Counted from the first letter of the stretch, positions 29,024 through 37,935 are shown. The stretch: DNA of 64,000 nucleotides from Candidatus Tisiphia endosymbiont of Sialis lutaria (GCF_964026535.1 NZ_OZ032153.1:1054001-1118000); one strand, 5' to 3'. Notes: a model not told the origin generated them from the letters alone. Translations and numbers: made by a program.

Positions 29024-30168
29024 ATTATTTTCTGAATTGATTTATCATCTGGAAACACCCCCTTATTTTTGATGATTTTTCTAATTTGACGGTTGACAGA
29101 TTCAATGGTATTTGTTGTATAAATTACCTTTCTTATTTCCTCAGGAAAAGCAAAAAATGGGATTATCCCACACCAATTACGTTGCCAAATATCAGAAATT
29201 ACTGGATATTTTTTGTCCCATTTTGAACTAAATTGTTGAAGTTTTAGACTTGCCATTTCTTCATTATTTGCTGTATAAATTTGCTTCAAATCTGTGGTCA
29301 CCTCCTTTAAATCCTTATATGAGACATACTTCACTGAATTGCGAACCATATGAACTATACATAACTGTACTATAGTCGCAGGAAATATGCTACTTATCGC
29401 TTCCGGAAAACCTTTTAGACCATCAACACAAGCAACATAAATTTGTTCTACTCCTCGATTTTTTAACTCAGTAACTACTTGCATCCAGAATTTAGCACCT
29501 TCATTTTTTCCTACCCAAATACCCAGCAACTCCTTCTTTCCTTCTATATTAACAGCAATCGCTAAATATACTGCTTTATTTATCACTACCTGGTTATCCC
29601 TAGACTTAACGTGAATACAGTCTAAGTATAATATTGGATAAACCTTATCTAAACCTCGATTTTGCCACCTAGTTACTTCGTCTATTACTCCATCGGTTAT
29701 TGTCGATATTAAATCACCGGAAACCTCAGTTTGATATATTTCTTCCAAATGACCTCGAATTTCACTGACTGTCATTCCTCGACCATAAAGTGAGATAACT
29801 TTATCGTCAAATCCACTGAATCTTCTCAGCCCTTTAGGTATTAATTTCGGAACAAACTCTCCTTCTCGATCTCTTGGTACTTCCAGAGTAACCTTCCTAC
29901 CATCATCATCAATTATTGTCTTTTCATAGCTACCATTACGACGATTATTATCTACTTTCGGCATTTTACTATGCTTTGAATAACCTAATTCATGCTCTAG
30001 TTCACTTTCTAATATTTTTTCAACTATTTGCTTTTTTAGTTGTTGAAATAATCCTTCTTTGCCAAACAACTTAGATGGATCGGCTTTTGATAATAATTCT
30101 TCTACTAAATTATTACTTATATTATTATCTTTTAGTTCTAATATCTTCTTTTTTATTTTTTCTGACAT
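28939..30168 (-). pseudogene. IS256 transposase, second copy truncated at the 3' end
   Basis: Nearly identical to the plus-strand copy from about residue 20 to residue 384 (DDKSIQKI). It then runs into the right-end repeat of the first copy in the complementary strand and reads 25 unrelated residues, SQSFILCKFYF onwards. The last 39 residues and the right inverted repeat of this copy are missing. The N-terminal 15 residues differ slightly, so this is not a simple recent duplicate. It could not transpose alone without its right end. Confidence 0.93.
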
Positions 30169-30250
30169 ATTTTACCTTTTTATAAGTTGTTTTCTTACAG
30201 TACTTCTTACTGCTTACTTTTGCAACTTACACAAAGTATATTATAGACTC
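29024..30250 (-). mobile_element. IS256-family element, one-ended truncated copy
   Basis: Its left inverted repeat, ending GAGTCTATAATATACTTTG in complement, lies at 30250 inside the final codons of the AAA-ATPase copy 2 gene. The other end is cut at 29024 where the complete IS256 begins. The two copies therefore face each other tail to tail with no spacer. Confidence 0.88.
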
Positions 30251-32055
30251 ACCTCATATTGCAACTCCATATTTTTTCCACAAAATGCCATCGAAATTTT
30301 GAGTATTTGTTTTACATGCTGATATTCTTTTATCCTAGTATCATATTTCTTATCTATAATTTGTTGTAAGCCAGATTTAGCTATATCTGCTAAATCTTCT
30401 GAGGATTTAGCGATTTTATACTCGATAATCATCGCTTTATCACCTTTGCCAATTTTTGGAATCATCACAACGTCAGCTCTGCCATCCCCTGATTCTTGTT
30501 CACTTGATATTATATAATTAGGAGCTAACATATTAACAAAGCCGAGCATAAAGCCGCTATAAAACAGTTCTGCTTTCTTTGCTCCTGTTTGATGAAAACT
30601 AGTAGAATTAAGTAACAATTCCTGCAAACGCTCTTTAAACTCATCTATTCTACCATCTGGTAATAAAGTAACGAAAGAATAATAGCCAGAATTATCAATA
30701 TCTAATTGTTTACTAACCCATTGCACCATTCTTTTTTGGTAGATATATTTTACCTCATAATTAGGGATAGATAGTTCGTAAATATCTTGTTCTGACATCT
30801 TGGCTGCAGGATTTAGATAACCACTAAATAATAATAAGCTAAATAACCCTTCTGGTTTGTTAATATCAGCAAAATTTATATGTTTAGTAATAGAAGAAGT
30901 AATCGTTTTACCTGCAACTAAAGCCTGGATATTTTGTTGCATCTCATCTGAAAGCAATACATGATCAATCCAATCAGTCCCACCACTATCAATCCAATAG
31001 TGATCAAGCTTGCCTTTACTTGCCAAACATTGCATAATTGACCATGGATTATAAATGACTTCTCCACCAAAATTATAGCCATTATACCAATTTTTAATTT
31101 CTTCTGGATTAGTTTTAAGCGGCACTTTAGTTAATAATTCATCAACTTCCACTTGAGTAAAACCGTAACTGCTAGAAAATCTTTCATCTAGTAAACTACA
31201 TTCAGTTAAATTATTCAAATCTGAAAACAAATTAGCCTTAGCAACACGCAATATGCCGGTAATAACACCTTTTTGTAATGAATCATTGGTTTTAAGACTA
31301 TTGCCAAATATTGCCCGAAATAGTTTAAGTACCTGATTAAATTCTTCTGTATGACCAAATTCCATGTAGGAGCTATTAATTGGTGTATCATATTCGTCGA
31401 TTAATATATAGACCTTTTGATTAAAATGTTTATAAAGTAAATCACTTAGAAATTTTAAACTATTCTCAAGCTCTACTTTGTTAAACTTTCCAGAAAAATA
31501 TCTAGTTAATTGCTCTTTTTCCGCTTCTTCCAATAAATATTCTTTCTCACTTACATAACGTTTTAAATAACGATAATTACTAAATAACTTAGTTATTTGA
31601 TAGCTGATTTTACTTTCAATCTCCTCATAACTACTGCCCCTAACGCCCTTGAAACTTATAATAATAACTGGAAATTGACCTTGACGTTTCATAGAGTTTG
31701 CTACACTAGCAATTTTCAATGGCTTTAGTTCTTTAGTCTCATCAAAGCCTAAATCCACTTCTCCTCCGCTAAACAGCTTATGATTAACTCTTTGTTCTTG
31801 CGGCAATTGTATCCCATACTTATCCACTTCTATTTCTAGAAATCTCCGCACCATATCCATATTCAGACTTTTACCCCAACGCCTTGGGCGGGTGATCAAG
31901 GTGACTTTACCACTATCTTCTAACAATTCCTTGATCATTAGACTCTTATCAACAAATATGTCGCTATTAATCAACAAATCGTAGAAGTCATCGGTACCAA
32001 CAAACATTCTTGGTTGGTAATTAATATTATTTTTTTCTTCTATCATTGTTTTCAC
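30241..32055 (-). CDS. AAA-ATPase-like / PD-(D/E)XK nuclease-like protein, copy 2
   Basis: 604 residues, closely similar to the copy at 7444-9267, with the same RPRRWGKS P-loop, IDEYD, and GRADVV...EYK nuclease-like motif. Differences concentrate around residues 80-130 (the segment after RVNHKLFSGGEVDLG) and in scattered substitutions. Its C-terminus is changed: after LQYEV the frame enters the IS256 inverted repeat and stops two codons later (SL), while copy 1 ends ITKL. Only about two residues are lost, so the protein should be functional if copy 1 is. Function of the family is uncertain. Confidence 0.85.
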   Translation of the reverse strand: MKTMIEEKNNINYQPRMFVGTDDFYDLLINSDIFVDKSLMIKELLEDSGKVTLITRPRRWGKSLNMDMVRRFLEIEVDKYGIQLPQEQRVNHKLFSGGEVDLGFDETKELKPLKIASVANSMKRQGQFPVIIISFKGVRGSSYEEIESKISYQITKLFSNYRYLKRYVSEKEYLLEEAEKEQLTRYFSGKFNKVELENSLKFLSDLLYKHFNQKVYILIDEYDTPINSSYMEFGHTEEFNQVLKLFRAIFGNSLKTNDSLQKGVITGILRVAKANLFSDLNNLTECSLLDERFSSSYGFTQVEVDELLTKVPLKTNPEEIKNWYNGYNFGGEVIYNPWSIMQCLASKGKLDHYWIDSGGTDWIDHVLLSDEMQQNIQALVAGKTITSSITKHINFADINKPEGLFSLLLFSGYLNPAAKMSEQDIYELSIPNYEVKYIYQKRMVQWVSKQLDIDNSGYYSFVTLLPDGRIDEFKERLQELLLNSTSFHQTGAKKAELFYSGFMLGFVNMLAPNYIISSEQESGDGRADVVMIPKIGKGDKAMIIEYKIAKSSEDLADIAKSGLQQIIDKKYDTRIKEYQHVKQILKISMAFCGKNMELQYEVSL

Positions 32056-32259
32056 CTGTTCCTTCCAACTATAATATCCATTATACTACTTTTTTATTGT
32101 CCACTAATAGCTAATTAGCAAAATTTTTATAATTTTTTGTTTTTTTATAGTGAATTAACACTCACAACTTTTGGAAGTTAAAAATACAAAATATTGCAAT
32201 CATTAATTATACATCCTTAAATCTTTATTTATATTGGGCAGGGGGCTATGTTTAACATT

Positions 32260-32403
32260 AGACCTCTCGCCTAACCTAATCTAATTGGTAATTTTGTTGT
32301 TAAAACTCGTCTCCGTTCCTCACGTACATCTTAGTACGCTGCGGTACTCGACTTCGTTTTTCCTAAAAATTCCTCAATTATCTTTAGGTTATGCAAGAGG
32401 TCT
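32260..32403. repeat. Family B palindromic element, intergenic copy
   Basis: 144 bases with ends AGACCTCTCGCCTAACCT and AGGTTATGCAAGAGGTCT. Same length as the copy inside the antiporter gene. It lies in the 442-base gap between AAA-ATPase copy 2 and the LRR gene, which otherwise holds only AT-rich sequence and the LRR terminator. Confidence 0.85.
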
Positions 32404-32420
32404 ATTATCTCTAATAAATA

Positions 32421-32468
32421 CAAAAACCTGAATAACAACAATTAGCTTAATATTTCTTCAGGTTTTTG
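32421..32468 (-). terminator. Probable terminator of the LRR gene
   Basis: CAAAAACCTGAA (32421-32432) pairs with TTCAGGTTTTTG (32457-32468), a perfect 12-bp stem with a 24-base loop, about 30 bases past the LRR stop codon. On the minus strand the descending arm ends in a T run, as in intrinsic terminators. Confidence 0.6.
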
Positions 32469-32497
32469 TAATATATAAAAAGAATTTTTTTGCAACC

Positions 32498-34177
32498 TTA
32501 AATGTTTTCTACTGGATAAACATTAGCACCAAGAGGTATAACTTCCACATCTTTAGGCAAAGCATCGACGGTACTTATAACAGCTAATTCCTGATCATGT
32601 TCATTCACAATCTTTGTTTCTGAGTTATGTTCTGTCTCCTGTGTTTGTTTTTCTTGTATTGAGGGCTTTCCCTTGAATTCTTCTGCTTGTAATACGTTTT
32701 TCTTTAATAGTTTATTTATATTCTCTAGTAAATCATCTCCTATTTTGTTGTCCCACAAATTCATTATTGTCAAAGTGTTATTGTGTTGTAAGGCGTGTAC
32801 TAGTGCCTTAGCTCCCTTATTGCTTATCTGGTTGTTCCACAAATGTATTTCTGTCACAGTGCTATTGCTCTTTAAGGCATCAGCTAGTGCTTTAGCTCCC
32901 TCATCGCTTATTTGGTTGCCCCACAAATGCACTTCTGTTATAGTACTATTGTTTTTTAAGGCTTGTGCTAGTGCCTTAGCTCCCTCATCGCCTATCTGGT
33001 TTCCGCCCAGAACTATATGCGTTACAGTTTTATTGTTCTCTAAGGCTTGAGCTACTGCCTTAGTTCCCTCATCACCTATCTGGTTGCTGTTCAAATTTAT
33101 TTTTGTTACAGTGCTATTGTTCGCTAAAGTATCTGCTAATTCTTTCGCTCCTTTATCACCTATGCAATTTTCATTCAAATTTATGTCCGTTACAGTTTTG
33201 TTATTCTTTAAGGCTTGAGCTAGTGATTTCACTCCATCATCGCCTATCTTGTTGTATTTTAAATTTATTTTTGTTACAGTACTATTGTTCTCTAGGGCTT
33301 GAGCTAGTGCCTTAGCTCCCTCATCGCCTATTTTATTGTCCTTCAAATCTATGTGCGTTACAGTATCATTGCTCTCTAAGGCTTGAGCTAGTTCCTTAGC
33401 TCCCTCATCGCCTATATAGTTGTTCTTCAAATATATGTGTGTCACAGTGCTATTGCTCTTTAAGGCATCAGCTAGTTCCTTAGCTCCCTCATCGCTTATC
33501 TTGTTACTTTCCAAATATAGGTGTGTTACAGTTTTATTGTTCTTTAAGGTTTGAGCTAGTTCCTTAGCTCCCTCACCACCTATATCGTTGTAACTCAAAT
33601 TTATTTGCGTTACAGTGCTATTGTTCTCTAAGGCTTGGGCTAGTAGCTTTGCTTCCTTATCGCCTATCTTGTTGTGACTCAAGTCTATATGTGTCACAGT
33701 GCTATTGCTCGTTAAGGTTTGTGCTATTGCCTTAGTTCCCTCACCACCTATCTTGTTCCAGCTCAAATCTATTTTCATTACAGTGCTATTACTTGCTAAG
33801 GCTTGAGCCAGTGCCTTAGCTCCATCATTGCCTATCTTGTTCCAGCTCAAATCTATTTTCATTACAGTGCTATTATTCGCTAAGGCTTGAGCTAGTGCCT
33901 TAGCTCCCTCATCGCCTATGTTGTTGCTACCCAAATTTATTGTTGTTATAGATTTATTGTTTGTTAAGATGTGTGCTAGTGCCTTAGCTTCCTCATCGTC
34001 TATTTTATTGTCCTTCAAATCTATGTGCGTTACAGTATCATTGCTCTCTAAGGCTTGAGCTAGTTCGTTAGCTCCCTCATCGTCTATCTGATTAATACCA
34101 AAGCACCAAGTCAAATCTATTTCCTTAATATCTTTTTTAGCTTTCAAGTCTTCAATAATTTTTTTAAGTGTATTCAT
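32498..34177 (-). CDS. Leucine-rich-repeat protein, 17 RNI-type repeats
   Basis: 559 residues made almost wholly of 28-residue leucine-rich repeats of the ribonuclease-inhibitor type, pattern VTxIxLxxNxIGDEGAKALA followed by QALxNNST. I count 17 units from about residue 17 to 495. A 20-residue helical head comes before and a Glu/Gln/Thr-rich tail of about 60 residues (ending PVENI) after. There is no signal peptide or membrane segment. Such repeats bind proteins and are common in eukaryote-like effectors of intracellular bacteria; a host-interaction role is inference. The repeats are also alike at DNA level, so copy number may vary between strains. Confidence 0.9.
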   Translation of the reverse strand: MNTLKKIIEDLKAKKDIKEIDLTWCFGINQIDDEGANELAQALESNDTVTHIDLKDNKIDDEEAKALAHILTNNKSITTINLGSNNIGDEGAKALAQALANNSTVMKIDLSWNKIGNDGAKALAQALASNSTVMKIDLSWNKIGGEGTKAIAQTLTSNSTVTHIDLSHNKIGDKEAKLLAQALENNSTVTQINLSYNDIGGEGAKELAQTLKNNKTVTHLYLESNKISDEGAKELADALKSNSTVTHIYLKNNYIGDEGAKELAQALESNDTVTHIDLKDNKIGDEGAKALAQALENNSTVTKINLKYNKIGDDGVKSLAQALKNNKTVTDINLNENCIGDKGAKELADTLANNSTVTKINLNSNQIGDEGTKAVAQALENNKTVTHIVLGGNQIGDEGAKALAQALKNNSTITEVHLWGNQISDEGAKALADALKSNSTVTEIHLWNNQISNKGAKALVHALQHNNTLTIMNLWDNKIGDDLLENINKLLKKNVLQAEEFKGKPSIQEKQTQETEHNSETKIVNEHDQELAVISTVDALPKDVEVIPLGANVYPVENI

Positions 34178-34422
34178 AACATTTACCTCATGTGAAAAAA
34201 TAAATTAGAACATTCTTTTTAAAATATAAAACAGTATTAGTGTTTCTATTCTTAGTATAATACGCTCATATTTATAAGTATATCTAATTTTCTACATTAT
34301 TTAGCTTGGGAGTTTTTTATGATAAATTTTTATTGATTTATTAACTAATTAGTTTCTGATAATTGACAAATTAATTACTACTTGTTAACATATCAAAGAT
34401 TCCTTTTCATGTGATATTAATT

Positions 34423-35022
34423 ATGCAAGATACCACTACTAACGATTTACACAAGATTATAGCTAATATTAGGGATAGTCTGCGTAAAAATTATATAGAA
34501 GCTGAAATACGTTACAGATTAAAAGATCCTTATTCTGCTTTAAAGAAGATGCTAAGGAAGGGTATTACTGTGAAAGAATTGACTGACCTAATTGGTTTTA
34601 GGATTATAGTTAATAAGCAATATGAATGTTATAAATTATTGACTATTCTTTACAAGATATATCCTGTTAATATGGAGAAGAGCAAAGACTATATTGCTAA
34701 CCCTAAGGATAATGGTTACCGTTCTTTGCATATCGTAGTTATAGCAGATACCTATGACTGTAACATAGAAATACAAATACGGACTAACAGGATGCATAAT
34801 ATGGCAGAATCTGGTAGCGCTAACCATAAGAACTATAAAAAGATACAGGAAGAAAAACTAAGAGAGTTATTATATGAGGAGAAACTTAATACAGCTGCTA
34901 TTAATACTGAGATAAATAAGGCATATGATATTTTTAACCAATTTAATTGGACTATATCAGAGCTTGTTGCTTATGAGCAGATAATTGAAAATCTTTGGCA
35001 TAAATTCCAAAAGAATTTTTAA
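34423..35022 (+). CDS. Stand-alone (p)ppGpp synthetase domain
   Basis: A RelA/SpoT synthetase domain of 199 residues with neither hydrolase nor regulatory domain. The motifs are YRLKDPYSALKKML, DLIGFRIIVN, NPKDNGYRSLHIVV and EIQIRTNRMHNMAE with the catalytic Glu, then SANHKNYK. It would make (p)ppGpp from ATP and GDP/GTP. I chose the ATG at 34423 over the GTG four codons earlier; either is possible. A hydrolase gene follows 243 bases downstream on the same strand, so the two halves of a SpoT lie side by side as separate genes. Confidence 0.88.
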   Translation: MQDTTTNDLHKIIANIRDSLRKNYIEAEIRYRLKDPYSALKKMLRKGITVKELTDLIGFRIIVNKQYECYKLLTILYKIYPVNMEKSKDYIANPKDNGYRSLHIVVIADTYDCNIEIQIRTNRMHNMAESGSANHKNYKKIQEEKLRELLYEEKLNTAAINTEINKAYDIFNQFNWTISELVAYEQIIENLWHKFQKNF

Positions 35023-35028
35023 AATTCG

Positions 35029-35191
35029 ATAATCAAGTTTTTTTGCAGATTTGAATAAAATATAGGATCATGGTTGTCATCCCTGCGAAAGCAGGGATCT
35101 AAAAATCCCCTGAGGTATTATAGATTCCCGCCTACGCGGGAATGACAAATTTTGCGTTTAAAGATAGCTCTGCAAAAAACTTGATTATCGA
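35029..35191. repeat. Family H palindrome with a family F pair inside
   Basis: The outer arms are CGATAATCAAGTTTTTTTGC (35029) and GCAAAAAACTTGATTATCG (to about 35191). Within lie F-type arms CATCCCTGCGAAAGCAGGGAT (35078) and ATTCCCGCCTACGCGGGAAT (35124). It separates the synthetase and hydrolase halves of SpoT and could act as a terminator. A partial H copy lies near 25412. Confidence 0.75.
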
Positions 35192-35265
35192 GAAAAAGAT
35201 ATCCAAAATTTATTGGCAATATTAGTTTAATTTAATGTACAATTAAACTAATTAGAGAGGTATTT

Positions 35266-35910
35266 ATGGAAGATATTGCCAATTGGCAAGCAAAGTTTGA
35301 GTGTTGTGACTATTCTGATAAGTTACTTAATAAATTGATTTTACTAAACAACAAGGTACCTTATCCAGTAGATATCAGAGAAATTATCAAAGCTATCTAT
35401 TATGCTAAGAAATATCATGGTAGTCAAAGGCGGCAATCCGGCGAGCCTTATTACTCTCATCCAATAGAAGTAGCATACATGGTTGCCCAGTACACAGCCC
35501 AAGAAATTCCCACATTATTTAAAACTGAGATGATCGTTACCAGTTTATTGCACGACACGATCGAAGATACAGCCCTTACCGAAGAGATGATAGCTCGAAT
35601 TTTTGGGAGTATTGTTGCTAACCAAGTTGAAGGTTTAACAAGGATTAAGCCTTATGGCAAGATTAGTGCCAAAGAAACTTTAGATTTGTTATTCCAACAA
35701 GAACGATATGATGTGATATTAATTAAATTATTTGATCGTATTCATAATTTACAAACACTAAGGGCTAAGTCATCAGAAAAGGCACTGAAAATAGTTAAAG
35801 AGACTGTAGGATATTTTATAACTCTTTGTGTCCAATTGGAAATACCAATAGCCGAGCGACAATTAACAAAGCTATGTTACCAAAATTTATCTACTAACGG
35901 CTCAATCTAA
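35266..35910 (+). CDS. ppGpp hydrolase-domain (SpoT HD) protein, copy 2
   Basis: A 214-residue HD hydrolase, a paralogue of the one at 22937. It keeps HPIEVAYMV, SLLHDTIEDT and KLFDRIHNLQTL, so the metal site looks intact. AGAGAGG lies 8 bases before the ATG, a good ribosome binding site. It overlaps the convergent MFS gene by 9 bases, against 86 in the first pair. Together with the synthetase gene upstream it could control the (p)ppGpp level. Confidence 0.88.
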   Translation: MEDIANWQAKFECCDYSDKLLNKLILLNNKVPYPVDIREIIKAIYYAKKYHGSQRRQSGEPYYSHPIEVAYMVAQYTAQEIPTLFKTEMIVTSLLHDTIEDTALTEEMIARIFGSIVANQVEGLTRIKPYGKISAKETLDLLFQQERYDVILIKLFDRIHNLQTLRAKSSEKALKIVKETVGYFITLCVQLEIPIAERQLTKLCYQNLSTNGSI

Positions 35911-37281
35911 CTCTAACTTATGAAGTTTCTTGTATTGATAATTTTTAGCTGGTTTTGTCAATTTTTCAAAATGAGATAACCCATAAGCAAAAGCGATCAT
36001 TGTCGGAATCATAATAAACCATATTCCCCAATTGCCAAAACACTCAATAAGATAGACAAAACCAAAAGAGCTAATAACATACATCAAAGCACGAGATACA
36101 GCAAATGTCATGCTAGCACAGGTAAAACGTTTAAATACAGGAAAGCTTTTTAAAAAAATGGGAGTAGCAGGGCTTATGCATTTCTTCCATAAGACTATAA
36201 AGAATTGAATGAAAAATAACTGATAAGGCGAATTAAGATTATTTAATAAATACGGACAAAATATCATAAAAATAGAAAATATTATCAGTATAATTCTCAT
36301 GATTAATAATGGAGATACTTTTAAACTTAAATAACATAATACTAATGTGGTTAACAATTCCATAAAACAGACAAGAAAATTATGCTGAATAACTTTAGAT
36401 AGTGTGTAACCAAAGGTGGTTTTTAAAATATTAGCACAATATATATAAATAAGATAAACGCATACTGGTAAAGCACATTGTAATAAAAAGAAAGCTAGTA
36501 CGGTTTTTTTATTAACTCTTTCTTGCCAAATAGGACGGTCTTGTAAAATAGTTATATCGGTATTAGTTCTTTTAAAAATTTTTCTTATTCGACGTTTAGC
36601 ATCGGCAAATTCTGGTGCTTCTCTAAGTTTGGTTCTGGCAACAGATCCAACAAAGGCAATTATTGCCCCAATCCAAAATGCTGTACGCCAGTTAAAAATA
36701 TGCAAAGTAACAAGTAAGACCGTTCCTAAAGCCGCTAATGTTCCTAGGACAGCAAAAGCTCCCATCAACCCTACACTTGCATATTGTACCGGGGGTTTAA
36801 GCATTTCAGTTAGATAAAGTTCTGCCCCTACTATTTCGCCCATAGAAGAAATACCTTGCACAGCCCGGCAAATAATCGCTACCCAAGTCGCTACATTTCC
36901 TATTTGTTCGTAAGTAGGCAGATTAGCCATAACAACACAAGAACAAGCCATTGTAAGGGTTGTGATGATAACTGTGGTCTTACGCCCTATATTATCACCT
37001 ATCCATCCAAATATTAAAGCCCCTAATGGTCTAAGTAAGTAAGTTGAGCAAAAAGTAGCTGCATAACACAAAGCAGTAGTGTGTGGATCAGTTTTGGGAA
37101 AAAATAAGGGGTTAAGAAATACTGCCATGTGAACATAAACCATCAAATCAAAATATTCAAGGAAGGTTCCTATTGATAGTAACCCCAAAGCTTCTTTTTG
37201 TTCTATGTTTAAACTTGTTTGTTGTTGAGGGTAGCCTATCATTTTTCTTACCATCAATAGCTTGGTTATTAATGATAACAA
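35902..37281 (-). CDS. ProP-like MFS transporter, paired with spoT copy 2
   Basis: Up to 459 residues with about 12 membrane segments and the loop GWIGDNIGRKTTVI. It is a paralogue of the protein at 23595 and shares the segments LLSIGTFLEYFDLM and RTKLREAPEFADAKRRI. The frame has three possible starts (residues 1, 10 and 14); the shared block begins at about residue 20, so a start at 37242-37254 is plausible. Substrate unknown; osmolyte or metabolite uptake from the host cell is the usual guess for this group. Confidence 0.9.
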   Translation of the reverse strand: MLSLITKLLMVRKMIGYPQQQTSLNIEQKEALGLLSIGTFLEYFDLMVYVHMAVFLNPLFFPKTDPHTTALCYAATFCSTYLLRPLGALIFGWIGDNIGRKTTVIITTLTMACSCVVMANLPTYEQIGNVATWVAIICRAVQGISSMGEIVGAELYLTEMLKPPVQYASVGLMGAFAVLGTLAALGTVLLVTLHIFNWRTAFWIGAIIAFVGSVARTKLREAPEFADAKRRIRKIFKRTNTDITILQDRPIWQERVNKKTVLAFFLLQCALPVCVYLIYIYCANILKTTFGYTLSKVIQHNFLVCFMELLTTLVLCYLSLKVSPLLIMRIILIIFSIFMIFCPYLLNNLNSPYQLFFIQFFIVLWKKCISPATPIFLKSFPVFKRFTCASMTFAVSRALMYVISSFGFVYLIECFGNWGIWFIMIPTMIAFAYGLSHFEKLTKPAKNYQYKKLHKLELD

Positions 37282-37410
37282 AAAAAAATAATATTAAAAG
37301 TGAAATACTAAATTTTAATTAACAATTTCACATAAAGATTAACAAAGCTTAAACAGTCTGGGGAAATTTTTTATATTACAAAAACTTAAATAAATATTAA
37401 GTTACTATTA

Positions 37411-37487
37411 AAAAATAAAAAAATAACCAATATCGCAAAAATAATGAAAACAGCTATTAGTGGAGCAAAAAAATCTGTTATATTTAT
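37411..37487. repeat. Family G repeat, copy 1
   Basis: About 75 bases (AAATAACCAATATCGCAAAA, then AATGAAAACAGCTATTAGTG and GAGCAAAAAAATCTG) that recur at 60936-61008 with a handful of changes. It is not palindromic, unlike the other families. A short frame starts at ATGAAAACAGC in both copies, so it could be the relic of a gene start. Confidence 0.7.
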
Positions 37488-37512
37488 AGATATAGCCTAA
37501 TTTGGAATAATA

Positions 37513-37870
37513 CCAGTTCTCGAAATTAATTTAGGTTGAGGAATTTGTAGAAGACACGGAACGCAGCACCGGAGCGTACTCAAGTGTACGTGAGGATGCG
37601 AGTACCACAACTGTTGAAAGTTAGAAGGTAAAGCGGGTTTTAGATAGGTTTTCTGTCATTGCGAGACCACGTAGTGGTCGTGGCAATCCATCTTTGGTTA
37701 CTTTTATGGATTGCTTCGTCGACCTAAGGTCTTTCTCGCAATGACGTTGACCACATACGATTTTTAAACTATCCGGTCTAAAACCGCTTCCTCTTCTAAC
37801 TTTCAACAGTTGTGATGCGAGTACCGGATCGACGCACAAATTACCAACATAAATTAATTTCGGGAATTGG
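37513..37870. repeat. Triple-nested palindrome (families C, D, E)
   Basis: The outer element C has arms CCAGTTCTCGAAATTAATTT (37513) and AAATTAATTTCGGGAATTGG (to 37870). It is split by element D (37607-37813, arms ACAACTGTTGAAAG and CTTTCAACAGTTGT), and a direct repeat GATGCGAGTACC flanks D exactly (37595-37606 and 37814-37825). Inside D sits a family E hairpin (37655-37745). The rest of the 654-base gap is AT-rich and must hold the promoter of the AddB-type gene. Confidence 0.85.
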
Positions 37871-37935
37871 TATAATTTGTTATATCAAATCCAGGTTATA
37901 TATAGCATTTATATAATATAACTAATAAGGAATTA

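Noticed and set aside
32673-33315. Two plus-strand frames opposite the LRR gene
   Set aside because: They are antisense shadows of the repeats; their Leu/Ala/Ser pattern repeats with the 84-base LRR period.
32498-34177. Regular repeats that might suggest a CRISPR array
   Set aside because: The 84-base units are continuous coding LRRs with no spacers. No CRISPR array or cas gene was seen in the window.
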